Under the pieces are notes generated by a model. The model was not told the DNA's origin and did not search any database. It worked only from the letters and a program-made list of their open reading frames with translations. A stretch of DNA of 12,774 nt, taken from contig DFZJ01000141.1 of NCBI GenBank assembly GCA_002382045.1, forward strand, positions 4,514 to 17,287. The letters are read 5' to 3'. Each line of letters opens with the position of its first letter. The first letter of the stretch is position 1. Origin of the DNA: Syntrophaceae bacterium UBA4059 (lineage in GTDB: Bacteria > Desulfobacterota > Syntrophia > Syntrophales > Smithellaceae). The position numbers and the translations under genes are program-made. This document shows positions 1 through 6,987 of this stretch, in pieces.

Positions 1-67
1 AACCGACTATGGCGCCCGCCAAAACCGCTACGACTATAAACAGGACAAACAAACCGCCCTCCAACAT
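1..67 (-). CDS. rny: Membrane-anchored protein N-terminus, probably ribonuclease Y (partial)
   Basis: Only the first 22 codons are in the window; the gene runs off the left edge. The peptide begins MLEGGLFVLFIVVAVLAGAI, a single hydrophobic N-terminal segment with almost no polar residues. RNase Y is anchored by such a segment, followed by a long coiled coil, a KH domain and an HD domain, none of which is visible here. The ATG at 67-65 follows a very strong ribosome binding site (GAGGAGGT, about 6 nt upstream). The assignment rests mainly on position: it is the next gene downstream of zapA and 6S RNA, where Desulfobacterota often carry rny. Any other single-pass protein starting this way cannot be excluded. 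Confidence 0.5.
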   Translation of the reverse strand, partial: MLEGGLFVLFIVVAVLAGAIVG

Positions 68-264
68 GGTTATTACCTCCTCTTTTATCCTGTTGAATTA
101 ACTGTCTGAACAATGTTTTTCCCGAAAATCAGACCGCCTCCTTCGACAGGATTATATTTAAACCTTCCGACAGGCTTTCATTAAAAACCTTGCCGAAGGA
201 TTCATGGTTCATTGTAATTTTAAAGTTACATCAATGGGAAAGGAAAAAAGGAAGGCAATAAAAA
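68..264 (-). promoter_or_regulatory. Leader between 6S RNA and the rny-like gene
   Basis: This 197-bp gap has no credible reading frame. On the minus strand it carries an exact TATAAT (156-151), but the matching -35 position is poor, so a promoter for the downstream gene is only possible. A CCTGTCG(G)AAGG motif occurs on both sides of the TATAAT, at about 175-163 and 150-137. The upstream TCCTTCG near 200 is complementary to CGAAGGA in the second copy, so alternative 4-7 bp hairpins can form. None has the shape of a strong terminator. Confidence 0.25.
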
Positions 265-452
265 CCCCCGCCTATGCCGTGTCCATCACGATTTTGAACC
301 TTTTATAAAAGTGGGCGCCCGGTTTTGTTTGTTTCAGGCTTTCCGCCACCCGACCAGCGGAACAAGGCGGACATGCACACCGCAAACAAGTATAGGCCCC
401 AGGTTCAAAGTGTTGGCTCAAAAACAAATGACAATCACGCACATCGCAGGGG
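265..452 (-). ncRNA. ssrS: 6S RNA (ssrS), about 188 nt
   Basis: 6S RNA binds the sigma-70 RNA polymerase holoenzyme by mimicking an open promoter and represses transcription in stationary phase. I recognise it from structure and known motifs. The ends pair (CCCCUGC at 452-446 with GCGGGGG at 271-265). An exact 9-bp helix, UUUGAACCU (409-401) with AGGUUCAAA (301-293), lies where the closing stem of the family sits, and the E. coli RNA has a similar GAACC/GGUUC pairing. Inside it are a 7-bp helix (389-383 with 331-325) and a CCGCC/GGCGG hairpin (370-366 with 347-343). The family-like strings UUGAGCC, GCAUGUCCGCC and GGAAAGCC are present. The RNA begins 15 nt after the zapA stop, the same zapA-ssrS order as in E. 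coli. The terminal helix is followed by UUUUUAUU, which may end transcription. Exact ends are inferred. Confidence 0.87.
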
Positions 453-459
453 TAAATAA

Positions 460-487
460 ATTTTAATCAACTTGCGTTTTCTATTAA
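460..487 (-). promoter_or_regulatory. Candidate sigma-70 promoter of 6S RNA inside zapA
   Basis: On the minus strand, TTAATA (487-482, 4 of 6 matches to TTGACA) and TAAAAT (465-460, 5 of 6 matches to TATAAT) are separated by 16 bp. The -10 box ends 6 nt before A453, so initiation would fall at the predicted 5' end of 6S RNA (452/453). The promoter lies over the last codons of zapA. Processing of a zapA transcript is the alternative source of the RNA. Confidence 0.4.
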
Positions 488-745
488 CTGAATAAGCTTT
501 TCGGACCGATGCGTCAGTTGCTCACATAAGTCCTGATTAACTCCCTTTAATTTTAAATAATCTTCTGAAATGTTCAAAGCTGCCAGGATGGCCACATCCA
601 CTGTCCGGAGTTCATCGTTCGACTGCATGATATCTTCCATTTTTTCATTAACAAATCGAACAACATTGGCCACTTGTTCATCTTCTGCATCACTCAAAAC
701 CGCAAGTTCCCGCCCTAAAATTTTAATTTCGTAACGCTTTTTCAA
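467..745 (-). CDS. zapA: Cell division protein ZapA
   Basis: ZapA binds FtsZ in the cytoplasm and bundles its filaments, stabilising the division ring. The 92-residue protein has the family layout: an N-terminal globular part (MKKRYEIKILGRELAVLSDA, residues 1-20, opening with the typical 'I.ILG' strand) followed by a helical coiled-coil tail. The VDVAILAALNISEDYLKLK segment (residues 49-67) matches the conserved 'v..AlniadEll' region of the family. The start is a TTG; AGGG in AGGGCGTGGATT is a weak ribosome binding site about 9 nt upstream. The gene follows the zapB-like gene after 18 nt and precedes 6S RNA by 14 nt, so zapB and zapA are probably cotranscribed. Confidence 0.9.
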   Translation of the reverse strand: MKKRYEIKILGRELAVLSDAEDEQVANVVRFVNEKMEDIMQSNDELRTVDVAILAALNISEDYLKLKGVNQDLCEQLTHRSEKLIQLIENAS

Positions 746-763
746 AATCCACGCCCTGGAAGC

Positions 764-994
764 TTATTTTACCACCTCTATATCTGCAAGTAAATCAAGC
801 AATGAATCCACCCTTGTGCGTACGCTGTTCCTTTCCTCATCTAATACATTAAGTTTACCTTTGTATTCTGCTATCTCCGATTCTTTATTTTTTAGTGCTT
901 CCTCCAAAGTTGAAATCTGTTTCTTCAAAAAAACCTGTTCACTAACAATATTTTTAATTTTATCTTCAAGTTCAGTAAATTTTGTATTTTCCAC
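764..994 (-). CDS. zapB: ZapB-like coiled-coil cell division protein
   Basis: A 76-residue, highly charged protein that is almost all coiled coil. Heptad spacing of I/L/V runs from about residue 8 to 74 (FTELEDKIKNIVSEQVFLKK and onwards), with no membrane segment and no signal peptide. E. coli ZapB is an 81-residue coiled coil that joins ZapA at the Z ring, and here the gene sits directly upstream of zapA, which supports the name. Low-complexity coiled coils match one another easily, so the name rests on size and context rather than specific residues. The start is GTG (994-992) with AAAGGA about 11 nt upstream. The 87 bp before it contain no promoter I would defend. Confidence 0.65.
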   Translation of the reverse strand: MENTKFTELEDKIKNIVSEQVFLKKQISTLEEALKNKESEIAEYKGKLNVLDEERNSVRTRVDSLLDLLADIEVVK

Positions 995-1081
995 GTTCGT
1001 TTCAGTCCTTTTTATAGAGTCTATATATCTGTGATGCTACCTCAAATTTGGTTTCATTTATGCCAATTCATACCTGAAATG

Positions 1082-2062
1082 TCAAGTCATTAATTCGGTT
1101 TGCGACTTGGCGAGCGCTTCAAAATACCGATCCAGCTCCGACAAAATTTCACGACTGTCCGTCATTCTTCCCACTTTTTCCCTGAAACGCCCTGAACCCG
1201 TTAATCCTTTCGTGTACCAAAGTAAATGTTTACGGAAAGTTCTGCCCGCGATTCGCCGACCGTAAATCTGCGTCTCCATCTCCCAATGTTTTTCAATGAG
1301 AGTCTGCCGCTCGTGCAAGGAGGGATGGTAACGACCCGAGACACCATTGAATAACTGATCAATTCCCCGAAATAGCCATGGATTTCCCAGGGCGGCCCGG
1401 CCAACCATCACCGCGTCACAGCCCGTTTCCGAGCGCATGCTGAGCGCATCCGCGGGCTCGCGGATATCGCCGTTGCCGATCACCGGAATTTTAACGGCTC
1501 GTTTTACTTGAGCTATAACCCCCCAGTCGGCGTGTCCGGAAAACCCCTGATCGGCCGTCCGGCCATGAACAATGATGGCCGCAGCACCTGCATCCTCGGC
1601 AATCCTGCCCATCTCCACGGCATTGATGGACTCCGGGCTCCATCCGGAACGAATTTTGACCGTTACAGGGATGTCTACCGCGTTGACTACAGCCGCAATG
1701 ATTTTTCCGGCCAGGAGGGGGTCTTTCATCAGCATGGCGCCTGCGCCGGTTTTGACGACTTTTCTGACCGGACAACCCATATTAATGTCTATTAAATCAG
1801 AATGATGCCCGGCAACAAATTTCGCCGCCTCGGCCATCAGGGCGGGGTCGGCGCCGAAAATCTGAGCCCCGAGAGGCTGATCTTCAGGACAGGTTTTTAG
1901 ATATTCTATTGTTTTTGATGATTCACGAATCAGGCCGTTGGCACTGATCATCTCCGTGAAACAAAACCGGCAGCCGAACTCACGGGCAATCAGCCGAAAC
2001 GGCAAATTCGTAATGCCAGCGAGCGGCGCGAGCAGGGCTTTGCCCTGAATAACATCAATCAT
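1082..2062 (-). CDS. dusB: tRNA-dihydrouridine synthase, DusB type
   Basis: This FMN-dependent enzyme reduces specific uridines of tRNA to dihydrouridine. The 326-residue protein is an (alpha/beta)8 barrel with a helical C-terminal domain. Visible motifs are LLAPLAGITNLPFR near the N-terminus, DINMGCPVRKV with the catalytic cysteine at about residue 97, VKIRSGW, VHGRT, PVIGNGDI and GRAALGNPW, all in family order. The length fits the family (E. coli DusB is about 320 residues). I prefer the ATG at 2062 because the barrel begins just after it. The frame stays open to a GTG at 2125 and another ATG at 2089, adding up to 21 residues, but that extension is encoded largely by a heptamer repeat array and its surroundings. 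No candidate start has a good ribosome binding site, so the start is unsettled. It follows the glmU-like gene on the same strand. Confidence 0.93.
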   Translation of the reverse strand: MIDVIQGKALLAPLAGITNLPFRLIAREFGCRFCFTEMISANGLIRESSKTIEYLKTCPEDQPLGAQIFGADPALMAEAAKFVAGHHSDLIDINMGCPVRKVVKTGAGAMLMKDPLLAGKIIAAVVNAVDIPVTVKIRSGWSPESINAVEMGRIAEDAGAAAIIVHGRTADQGFSGHADWGVIAQVKRAVKIPVIGNGDIREPADALSMRSETGCDAVMVGRAALGNPWLFRGIDQLFNGVSGRYHPSLHERQTLIEKHWEMETQIYGRRIAGRTFRKHLLWYTKGLTGSGRFREKVGRMTDSREILSELDRYFEALAKSQTELMT

Positions 2063-2073
2063 ATTGAACACAA

Positions 2074-2162
2074 ATCGCCCATCGCCCATCGCCTTTCTTT
2101 TTGCTATGAGCTTTTTACCATCCACTATCCACTATCCACTATTCGCCTATCGCCTATCGCCC
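2074..2162. repeat. Heptamer tandem-repeat array in two blocks
   Basis: On the plus strand the first block is ATCGCCC, ATCGCCC, ATCGCC (2074-2093). After a 26-bp non-repetitive spacer the second block is ATCCACT three times (2120-2140), ATTCGCCT (2141-2148), ATCGCCT (2149-2155) and ATCGCCC (2156-2162). The period is 7 bp with one 8-bp unit, and there are two unit types (ATCCACT and ATCGCC[C/T]). The second block contains the stop codon of the glmU-like gene (2149-2147) and the furthest-upstream possible dus start (GTG at 2125). I see no transposase or inverted termini. Confidence 0.85.
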
Positions 2163-2893
2163 AATAAATACTCACCCGCCTTCGTAAGCTCATCGAGGGT
2201 ATTAATCCCCATAACTTCCACATAATCCGCGGTCAAACAGGCATGGGCCTTCCGGCCCTCCCGGCGGGCGATTTCCACGATATCGGTCAGGTAATATTCT
2301 TTTTGCTGATTATCATTTTTGACCTGAGCCAGGGCGGCAAACAAAAAAGGTGTATCAACACAATAGATTCCCGTATTGATTTCCAAAATTTCTCTTTCTT
2401 TCTCAGTGGCGTCCCGATGCTCGACAATTTTCAGAATATCGCCCTGACGGTTTTTCACAATGCGGCCGTAAGCATGGGGGCCGGGCGGTTCGGTGGTCAG
2501 CACCGTCACGCAGGCGCAGGCCTCCTGATGATTTTTGATCAAACACCGGATTGTCTCCGGTTTCAAAAGCGGCACATCGCCGCAGAGAATGACCGTCAAA
2601 CCCTGGTATCCTTCCAGCGCTTTACCGGCCTGCATCACGGCATGTCCGGTTCCCAGTTGCGGCATCTGTTCTACAAAAATCAAATCCGGATCAGAAAACA
2701 CTTCCCTGACTTTCTCCGACTGATGGCCGACAATCACAATAATTTTTTGCGCTCCCGTATCTCGCGCCGCCTTGATTGAATAATACAACAGCGGTTTGCC
2801 GTTGAGCACATGAAGCACTTTGGCCATATCCGATTGCATGCGGGCGCCCTTCCCCGCCGCTAAAATAAGCGCGCAAAATTCATTACTTTGCAT
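2147..2893 (-). CDS. glmU: GlmU-like UDP-GlcNAc pyrophosphorylase, N-terminal domain only
   Basis: A nucleotidyltransferase that would join UTP and N-acetylglucosamine-1-phosphate to give UDP-N-acetylglucosamine for peptidoglycan and lipopolysaccharide. The 248 residues cover the Rossmann-like domain: LAAGKGARM near the start, QLGTGHAV, CGDVPLL with the metal-binding Asp, AYGRIV, IVEHRDAT, EINTGIY and a late GINTLDEL. The left-handed beta-helix acetyltransferase half of bifunctional GlmU (about 200 more residues) is missing, so it could make UDP-GlcNAc only from ready-made GlcNAc-1-P. In the nucleotide loop the usual GTRM...PK reads GARM...AK, and the shift from Pro to Ala beside the conserved Lys is unusual. 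The ATG at 2893 is preferred (AGGTGA upstream); a TTG lies one codon before it. The stop TAG lies in the heptamer array, so the last four residues (GDRR) are repeat-encoded. Another sugar-phosphate uridylyltransferase is possible. Confidence 0.82.
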   Translation of the reverse strand: MQSNEFCALILAAGKGARMQSDMAKVLHVLNGKPLLYYSIKAARDTGAQKIIVIVGHQSEKVREVFSDPDLIFVEQMPQLGTGHAVMQAGKALEGYQGLTVILCGDVPLLKPETIRCLIKNHQEACACVTVLTTEPPGPHAYGRIVKNRQGDILKIVEHRDATEKEREILEINTGIYCVDTPFLFAALAQVKNDNQQKEYYLTDIVEIARREGRKAHACLTADYVEVMGINTLDELTKAGEYLLGDRR

Positions 2894-2907
2894 CAATTGC
2901 TTTCACC

Positions 2908-4206
2908 TCATACCGTTTGTATCCGCGGCCCTTCCAATGGCGGCGGGAAAATCACCAGCACTTCCCTGACGGCTTTCTGATCGGCGTTTTCAATAATAAA
3001 GATCATGCCGCCCCATTCAAACCTTTCCCGACGCAGGGGAATTCTGCCCGCCTGCTGCACCAGAAAACCGCCGAGGGTTTCATAATTGCCTTCGGGCAGT
3101 CTTGTCAACAAGATTTGATTCAGATCGTCAATTTTCATCCGGCCGTTAATCAAATATCGTCCGGCAGCCATTTTTTTGTATAGTTTTTCACCCGTGTTAT
3201 ATTCCTCATCGATGCTGCCGACAATTTCCTCTCCGATATCTTCCATCGTGACAATGCCGACCGCGCCGCCATACTCATCAACCACCACGGCCATGTGCTC
3301 GCGTTTTTGCTGCATATCCATCAACAGCGGACCGGCCTTTTTTGTTTTCGGAACGTAAAACACATCCGTCCGCATGCAGTCAGCCACTGTGGACATACCG
3401 GACGCGACGCCCTGCGTTTGCTGCTGTTTCAACAGCATATCCAGAAGATCGAAATAATGTAATATGCCGACGATATTATAAGCCGTATCCGAATAGACGG
3501 GAATGCGCATATATTTTTTTGCCGCGACCACTTGAGCCGCTTCTTCGATCTTCATCGTTTGCGGCAGGGCCGTCAACGCGGAAACAGGCACCATGATCTT
3601 TTCCGCCGTAAGCTCGGAAAAATCAAAAACACGGCTGACCATTTCTTTTTCCGTTGTCAGAATATCACTGCCTTCTGTCTTTTCACCCAAAATATATTTC
3701 AAACCTTCTTTGGTGATGTAGGAGGATGGCATCTCCTTTTGATTAAAGGAAATGTTGACCGCGCCTCTGGATATCGCCGCGACAAAATAAGCCAGCGGAT
3801 AAAAGACAAAGGACGACAGACGGATAAAATGGGCAACCTTGATGGCCATGAACTCCGGGTAATGCTGAAAAATACTGCGGACAACAATAATGATAAACAA
3901 GATCGGCAGCATAACAGCGAAAGCAATTTGTTCTCCCGACTTTGCGCCGAAATATTTAATCAAAAGCCCGGTGGCCAGTGTAGAGGCAACAATAATCGCC
4001 AGATTCGTGCCGATGAGCGCAGTCGAAATAAACCATTCGGGATGTTCTTTTAATTTAACAGCCTGCAGGGCGGCCCGAGATCCCCGGCGCGCGTAATACT
4101 TTATTTTGTTGATGTCAGAGGAAAACAAGGCCACCTCGCCGCCGGAATAAAGGGCCTCCAGAAGCAGACAGATCAGGATAAGAGCAATGATCAGATAAAG
4201 GCTCAT
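2908..4206 (-). CDS. CNNM/CorC-HlyC family membrane protein (second of a pair)
   Basis: A 432-residue inner-membrane protein of the CNNM (DUF21)-CBS-CorC_C family, whose members are linked to Mg2+/Co2+ export. Hydrophobic segments lie at about 3-20, 58-84, 94-112 and 131-146. A CBS-domain pair follows from about 203 to 325 (IMVPVSAL, then VVVDEYGGAVGIVTMEDIGE), and the CorC_HlyC C-terminal domain from about 345 to 420 (INGRMKIDDLN, YETLGGF). The family motif GE.xPK after the third membrane segment is not recognisable: this position reads QHYPEFMAIK. The paralogue encoded just upstream keeps that motif, so the two copies may differ in function. The ATG overlaps the upstream stop as ATGA, which suggests translational coupling. 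The glmU-like ATG follows the stop after 14 nt. The transported ion cannot be read from the sequence. Confidence 0.88.
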   Translation of the reverse strand: MSLYLIIALILICLLLEALYSGGEVALFSSDINKIKYYARRGSRAALQAVKLKEHPEWFISTALIGTNLAIIVASTLATGLLIKYFGAKSGEQIAFAVMLPILFIIIVVRSIFQHYPEFMAIKVAHFIRLSSFVFYPLAYFVAAISRGAVNISFNQKEMPSSYITKEGLKYILGEKTEGSDILTTEKEMVSRVFDFSELTAEKIMVPVSALTALPQTMKIEEAAQVVAAKKYMRIPVYSDTAYNIVGILHYFDLLDMLLKQQQTQGVASGMSTVADCMRTDVFYVPKTKKAGPLLMDMQQKREHMAVVVDEYGGAVGIVTMEDIGEEIVGSIDEEYNTGEKLYKKMAAGRYLINGRMKIDDLNQILLTRLPEGNYETLGGFLVQQAGRIPLRRERFEWGGMIFIIENADQKAVREVLVIFPPPLEGPRIQTV

Positions 4207-5474
4207 GCGTCCGCCTCCGCCGGGGTTTGTGTTTCTTTTTCAATCCGGATTTTGAGTATCCTGGTTTTGCCGATGCTCTCGATCCGGAAATGATAGTTTT
4301 CAAAATCAATACATTCGCCGCGCTCGGGCATTTTCCCGAACAAATGCAGAACAAAGCCCCCGATGGTATCAAATTCATCCTGCGGCAAAGAGGCGGAGAG
4401 CAGATCATTGACCTGCTCCATCGGCATCTTGCCGGGAACAATCATGGTGTTGGCGTCCACAATATCGCAGCCGCAGTTGGCCGGTTCATCATCACCGTAA
4501 GCTTCTTCAAACAAATGTTCCAGAATATCCTCCAGCGTCACCAGCCCCGACACCCCGCCATACTCATCCACCACAATGGCAATCTGGATCGACTTTTCCT
4601 GAAAATCATGAAGCAGGCCGTTAATGGTTTTACTCTCCGGAACAAAATAGGGTTTGGCCATCAATTTCTCAATGGGGGCCGATGCCCCGGAGCGCAAGGC
4701 TTTATTGAGCAAATCGCGGGCAAAAAGAATGCCGATAATGTCGTCGCGGTCATCCCGATAAACCGGCACCCGCTCATACCGGTTGCGCACAACCTCCCGG
4801 ACAATGTCGGAAGCCTCCATATCCAGAGACAGGCAGAACATATCCACGCGGGGAATCATAATATCCGTCACCGGCTGATCACCGGATTCAAAAATGGTTT
4901 TGATAAGTTCTTTCTGCGATTCATCCACAACGCCTTCTTTGCTCCCCGCATCAATCAGGTGTTTGAATTCGTCCTCCATTAAAACATCCATGTCCCGGGT
5001 CTTGCGCTTATCCAGCCGCTTTAAAATCAACCCCGGGGTTTTTTCCAGCGCGGCGACGATGGGAAATTCCAGACGGGAAATCAGCAGTAAAAGCGGCGAC
5101 ACGGCGGATGCAATCTGCATGGGGTAAGTCACGCCGAACGTTTTGGGAATGGCTTCACCGGCCAGAAACAACACAACGGACGTCACGATGATCGAAATCC
5201 ATTGTCCTTCAACGCCAAACAGACTGATGAACAGAGAGGCAGCCAGAATGGAGATGCTGATATTGACGGCTTCATTGCTGGTGACGATCGTAATGAGCAG
5301 TCGCCGGGGATTATCCAGCAGCTTCAACACGGAATTCAAAAAAGGATAATTGTCCGACTTCATTTTATGCAGATGCAGGTCTGACAGCGAAAGCAGCGCA
5401 GCCTCCGCGGAAGAAAAAAATCCGGAAAACAAAAAAAGAATGACCAACACGATGATATCTGAACTCAAAACCAA
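4203..5474 (-). CDS. CNNM/CorC-HlyC family membrane protein (first of a pair)
   Basis: A 423-residue protein with the complete family layout. The first membrane segment ends in FSGFFSSAEAALLSLS (about 16-31). Further membrane segments lie at about 58-86, 92-108 and 119-135. GEAIPKTFG (106-114) is the conserved loop of the CNNM domain. The CBS pair runs from about 203 to 325 (VTDIMIPRVDM, RVPVYRD, VVDEYGGVSGLVTLEDILEH), and a CorC_HlyC domain ends the protein (VPGKMPMEQVNDLL, FDTIGGFVLHLFG). This family is linked to divalent-cation (Mg2+, Co2+) homeostasis; the 'hemolysin' label is historical. The start is TTG at 5474, 9 nt after GGAAAGG. It is the first gene of a tight unit with the copy below it (4-bp overlap). 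The 158 bp upstream (5475-5632) hold no gene and no promoter I would defend. Confidence 0.9.
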   Translation of the reverse strand: MVLSSDIIVLVILFLFSGFFSSAEAALLSLSDLHLHKMKSDNYPFLNSVLKLLDNPRRLLITIVTSNEAVNISISILAASLFISLFGVEGQWISIIVTSVVLFLAGEAIPKTFGVTYPMQIASAVSPLLLLISRLEFPIVAALEKTPGLILKRLDKRKTRDMDVLMEDEFKHLIDAGSKEGVVDESQKELIKTIFESGDQPVTDIMIPRVDMFCLSLDMEASDIVREVVRNRYERVPVYRDDRDDIIGILFARDLLNKALRSGASAPIEKLMAKPYFVPESKTINGLLHDFQEKSIQIAIVVDEYGGVSGLVTLEDILEHLFEEAYGDDEPANCGCDIVDANTMIVPGKMPMEQVNDLLSASLPQDEFDTIGGFVLHLFGKMPERGECIDFENYHFRIESIGKTRILKIRIEKETQTPAEADA

Positions 5475-5632
5475 GAAATCAAACCTTTCCGTTATTAGTG
5501 ATGGTCATCAATTTATCAGATTACAAATAAAAAAGATACAGCGCTTTCCAGGCCATATCATCGGGCTGAAATTCATTGGGCTCGTATTATTCAAAACCAT
5601 GGATTTCCTGCTGTCTGATTGAAATTTGCAGG

Positions 5633-6103
5633 TTACCTGACGTGAGCCTCGTAAAAAACCTTTTCAAATGTTGTAATCGTCGTCAAATTGTCATTCTCGG
5701 CAATAACCGCCACCAGAGGCCGTCCGGTATCATCATCAATACCGGCCAAACGCAGGGCGCCTCCCTGTTCAGGCAATGGTTTGAAGCCGTTCTTTTTCAA
5801 ATGTTCGGCAATTTTGGCCGTTTCGTGGCCCTGAAACACAAAGGATTGTCCCATCAGAAGTCCTTCCTTGCCATAGATACAACCGGAATGGATGAGCGGA
5901 AATGCGGACTCCACCGGATAGACTTCAACTTTTAATCCTTTGGCCAGCGTTACCGTCTCCCGGGGAGCGCCCAGAATAGACAATACCTTTTCTCTGGGCA
6001 TCAGGATGCTCACTTTATCCACAGCGGCAATATTCGCCGCCAAAACATTAACTGAGGCAGAAAGAATCAGGACAAACACAAACAACGGCATAAATCTTTT
6101 CAT
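5633..6103 (-). CDS. Secreted protein of unknown function
   Basis: A 156-residue protein I do not recognise. It begins with a clear signal peptide: KR at residues 2-3, a hydrophobic core to about residue 20, and a likely signal peptidase I site after VLA (residues 20-22). It is therefore exported and not a lipoprotein. The mature N-terminus has a short MPREKVLSILGAP stretch, which loosely recalls the SmpA/BamE 'V...LG.P' helix, but the rest does not convince me of that family. The ATG at 6103 is chosen because AGGAGA lies 9 nt upstream; a TTG six codons earlier overlaps that binding site and is unlikely. The gene lies 47 bp downstream of the PEGA lipoprotein gene on the same strand, with no clear terminator between, so the two probably share the promoter at 6919-6947. 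Confidence 0.8.
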   Translation of the reverse strand: MKRFMPLFVFVLILSASVNVLAANIAAVDKVSILMPREKVLSILGAPRETVTLAKGLKVEVYPVESAFPLIHSGCIYGKEGLLMGQSFVFQGHETAKIAEHLKKNGFKPLPEQGGALRLAGIDDDTGRPLVAVIAENDNLTTITTFEKVFYEAHVR

Positions 6104-6150
6104 ATCAAATCTCTCCTGCAAAATTAAAATGCCCTCAGGCCATTAATATT

Positions 6151-6873
6151 TTATTTAAACAAAACATCGATGACATCAATAAGCGCCGCCGGATTGACGC
6201 TCATTCCGACAGAGGTGCCTGATTTTTCCGTAACCCTTGTACCGTCGGATTGAACGTAGCTTCTGGATGACGAGGATGTTTCCACATTCTTTTCCAGAGG
6301 TTTAACCTGCGAAAGAGCCGCGGCAGCTCCGATTTTGGCAATCCCCCCGGCCATCTGCACCTTATCAACATCAGAGTCATCCGATGATGCGGCCATCGTC
6401 TCCGAAGATTTCGATTGCGTCGTCTGCGGCTGACCGGAAACTTCCAGGGCAGAGCCCGAAATTGGCGTCAGGGTGATCTTCACAGCCGGAGGCGTCAGAA
6501 CAAAAGCCGCGCCTGTATCTTCCTGTGAGGAGATTGAACTCATGGTAGAGCCAATGCCCATCCTGGGGTCCTTGAAGAAGAGTCCGGAATTGACGCCCGC
6601 GGAGATCGAATTGAGATAGACTTTTTCTTTCTGATACTTTTTTTCGATAATCACGTCTTCCTGACGGTATTTGTCCTTAACGAGCGTCAGGATGTGATTG
6701 CGGTCCCGCTCCAGAGAAACGGACGCAGGCGTTGTTCCCACAAACTGGCCGTTGGCATATATTCTGGCGCCCATCGGATTAGTCGAGACAGGAACATCCT
6801 GCCTGAGAACCGGCTGACTGCAACCCATGGCAAAAATAACGAACAATCCACACATGAAACATAACTTTTTCAT
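6151..6873 (-). CDS. PEGA-domain lipoprotein
   Basis: A 240-residue exported lipoprotein. The signal peptide MKKLCFMCGLFVIFAMGC ends in a lipobox with the lipidated cysteine at residue 18. Residues about 26-75 form a PEGA domain (VSTNPMGARIYANGQFVGTT, then PASVSL), a small beta-rich module found in surface and envelope proteins. From about residue 110 onwards the protein is rich in Ser, Thr and Gln and probably unstructured. Near residues 172-190 is a Gly/Ala-rich hydrophobic stretch (MAGGIAKIGAAAALSQV). The ATG at 6873 follows GAGGTG by 7 nt. It is the first gene of a likely two-gene unit with the secreted protein downstream and is divergent from purD. The partner or substrate is unknown, and the function is probably structural at the envelope. 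Confidence 0.82.
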   Translation of the reverse strand: MKKLCFMCGLFVIFAMGCSQPVLRQDVPVSTNPMGARIYANGQFVGTTPASVSLERDRNHILTLVKDKYRQEDVIIEKKYQKEKVYLNSISAGVNSGLFFKDPRMGIGSTMSSISSQEDTGAAFVLTPPAVKITLTPISGSALEVSGQPQTTQSKSSETMAASSDDSDVDKVQMAGGIAKIGAAAALSQVKPLEKNVETSSSSRSYVQSDGTRVTEKSGTSVGMSVNPAALIDVIDVLFK

Positions 6874-6918
6874 CGCTGCACCTCTTCAATAATGTACCCC
6901 GTCCATTTGCGGCCCGCA

Positions 6919-6947
6919 ATTATCATGTTCTTAACTGAAACAGTCAA
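6919..6947 (-). promoter_or_regulatory. Sigma-70-type promoter of the PEGA lipoprotein unit
   Basis: On the minus strand TTGACT (6947-6942) and GATAAT (6924-6919) each match the consensus at 5 of 6 positions and are exactly 17 bp apart. Predicted initiation near 6912 would give a leader of about 40 nt carrying the GAGGTG ribosome binding site. I see no operator or riboswitch in it. Confidence 0.65.
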
Positions 6948-6987
6948 GCATTTTATTCCCGTCAATGCCCAATCCCGTTCCTGCCAT

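Noticed and set aside
188..199. Intrinsic terminator (CCTTCGGCAAGG followed by TTTTTAA on the minus strand)
   Set aside because: The stem is only 4 bp and cannot be extended; it is too weak to call a terminator.
1040..1081. Sigma-54 promoter before zapB (TGGCAT on the minus strand)
   Set aside because: The -12 element (TTGC-like) is missing at the required spacing.
2074..2162. CRISPR array
   Set aside because: The units are 7 bp and mostly contiguous, with no spacers of 25-40 bp and no cas genes.
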